Below are positions 6,320 to 7,181 of a DNA stretch of 7,181 nt, piece after piece. The stretch is taken from positions 1 through 7,181 of the forward strand of contig CAAFFL010000036.1 in the NCBI GenBank assembly GCA_900762125.1. Reading direction: 5' to 3'. How positions within the stretch are numbered: position 1 is the stretch's first letter; every line of letters starts with the position of its first letter. The DNA comes from an uncultured Prevotella sp. GTDB lineage: Bacteria; Bacteroidota; Bacteroidia; Bacteroidales; Bacteroidaceae. The notes beneath the pieces were generated by a model. It ran no database searches. It was not told the DNA's origin and was given only the letters and a program-made list of their open reading frames with translations. A program made the translations under genes and the position numbers.

Positions 6320-6356
6320 GGTCTAACAGCGAACTACATCAAAGAGCCAACGGCCA

Positions 6357-7181
6357 TCAACCATTGTTCTCAAGGTAGGTGTAGCCGTAGAGGCCGGAGC
6401 GATAGGTGGAGAGGAATTCCTTGCCCTCCTCGAAGGTGATCTTTCCTTCCTTGACGCTCTTTGTGGTCCATTGCTCCAGCTGCCGGACGAGCTTCTTGGG
6501 ATTGTACTGGACATACTCCAACACCTCCTCCACCGTCTCGCCGTCGAACACCTGGTCGATGTTGTAGGCACCGTTCTTCACGGTGATGTGTGCCACATGC
6601 GTATCGCCAAAGAGGTTGTGCATGTCACCGAGGATCTCCTGATAAGCGCCGACAAGGAAGACGCCGAGGTAATAAGGCTCATTTTTCCTGAGCGGATGCA
6701 CGGGCAACACATGACTGATGTGTCCGTCAGCCACGAAGTTCGCCACCTTGCCATCGCTGTCACAGGTGATGTCCTGCAGGGTGGCGTTGCGTGTGGGTCG
6801 TTCGTTGAGGCGCTGCAGCGGCATGACGGGGAAGAGCTGGTCGATGGCCCAGGAGTCCGGCAGCGACTGGAAGAGCGAGAAGTTACAGAAGTATTTATCC
6901 GCCAGGATCTTGTCCACGTTGCGCAGCTCGTCGGGTACATGCTTCAGTCGCTTCACCAGTTGGTTCACCTCGTGGCACACACTCCAGTACATCGACTCGA
7001 TCTCTGCGCGCGTCTTCAGGTCGACGAGGCCATGGGTGAAGAGTTCCAGTGCCTCCTCACGGATCTGTTCCGCATCGTGCCAGTCCTCAAGAAGGTTGCG
7101 CGAGTCGATGTTGCACCAGATGTCGTAGAGGTCCTTGACGAGCTGATGGTCGCTCTCCTGTGCCTCAAACTCCTCCGGCAT
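6357..7181 (-). CDS. speA: Biosynthetic arginine decarboxylase, C-terminal part (5' end missing)
   Basis: PLP-dependent enzyme of the fold-III alanine racemase/ornithine decarboxylase superfamily that converts arginine to agmatine, the first step of this polyamine route. Only the last 274 residues are in the window; SpeA proteins are about 630 residues, and the Met at the edge (7181-7179) is an internal codon. The fragment carries FSLFQSLPDSWAIDQLFP (101-118), CDSDG (140-144, supplying the active-site Cys/Asp of the partner subunit), HVLPVHPL (157-164), GVFLVGAYQEILGDMHNLFG (173-192) and a helical C-terminus ending in STYRSGLYGYTYLE. These are typical of SpeA rather than of the smaller ornithine or carboxynorspermidine decarboxylases. 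The PLP-binding lysine lies in the missing part. Neighbouring argB makes arginine precursor while SpeA consumes arginine, so the two steps border the same pool. Confidence 0.94.
   Translation of the reverse strand: MPEEFEAQESDHQLVKDLYDIWCNIDSRNLLEDWHDAEQIREEALELFTHGLVDLKTRAEIESMYWSVCHEVNQLVKRLKHVPDELRNVDKILADKYFCNFSLFQSLPDSWAIDQLFPVMPLQRLNERPTRNATLQDITCDSDGKVANFVADGHISHVLPVHPLRKNEPYYLGVFLVGAYQEILGDMHNLFGDTHVAHITVKNGAYNIDQVFDGETVEEVLEYVQYNPKKLVRQLEQWTTKSVKEGKITFEEGKEFLSTYRSGLYGYTYLENNG

Overview
The window looks like chromosomal DNA from a Bacteroidales bacterium, most likely Prevotella-like. The reasons are the closeness of the proteins to Bacteroidetes types, the grouping of speA, argB, an ECF sigma factor and a small membrane protein, and start sites that lack clear Shine-Dalgarno sequences. 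Codon choice is GC-rich (third positions mostly G or C), apart from a few A-rich patches. The genus is inferred from memory of these families, not from a search.

Plus strand, 1-4135: three co-directional genes that are probably one transcription unit. They are a 5'-truncated PMCA-type calcium-transporting P-type ATPase (1-2262), the bifunctional riboflavin kinase/FAD synthetase ribF (2289-3266), and a CPBP-family intramembrane protease (3247-4092) overlapping the end of ribF by 20 bases. A strong hairpin with a T-run (4103-4135) closes the unit. It lies between converging genes and could stop transcription from both sides.

Minus strand, 7181 down to 4237: the C-terminal part of biosynthetic arginine decarboxylase speA (6357-7181), a perfect 10-bp terminator hairpin, acetylglutamate kinase argB (5442-6275), an ECF sigma factor (4886-5398), and a small single-pass membrane protein (4237-4731) that is probably its anti-sigma partner. 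The last gene has what looks like its own ECF promoter (TGTAAC, 16 bases, CGTC at 4758-4786). The sigma factor may therefore switch on its own inhibitor while being transcribed itself with argB. A 20-base repeat occurs twice in the gap before the anti-sigma gene, and a diverged copy lies between argB and the sigma gene.

The most noteworthy points are (a) four tandem copies of a 7-base unit inside the ATPase reading frame, where gain or loss of one copy would stop translation within about ten codons; (b) the sigma/anti-sigma layout with its ECF promoter and repeat family; and (c) several conserved housekeeping proteins that carry short low-complexity, A-rich insertions at loop positions. I see no mobile element, tRNA, rRNA, CRISPR array or clearly new defence system here, and no gene-free stretch above 300 bases.
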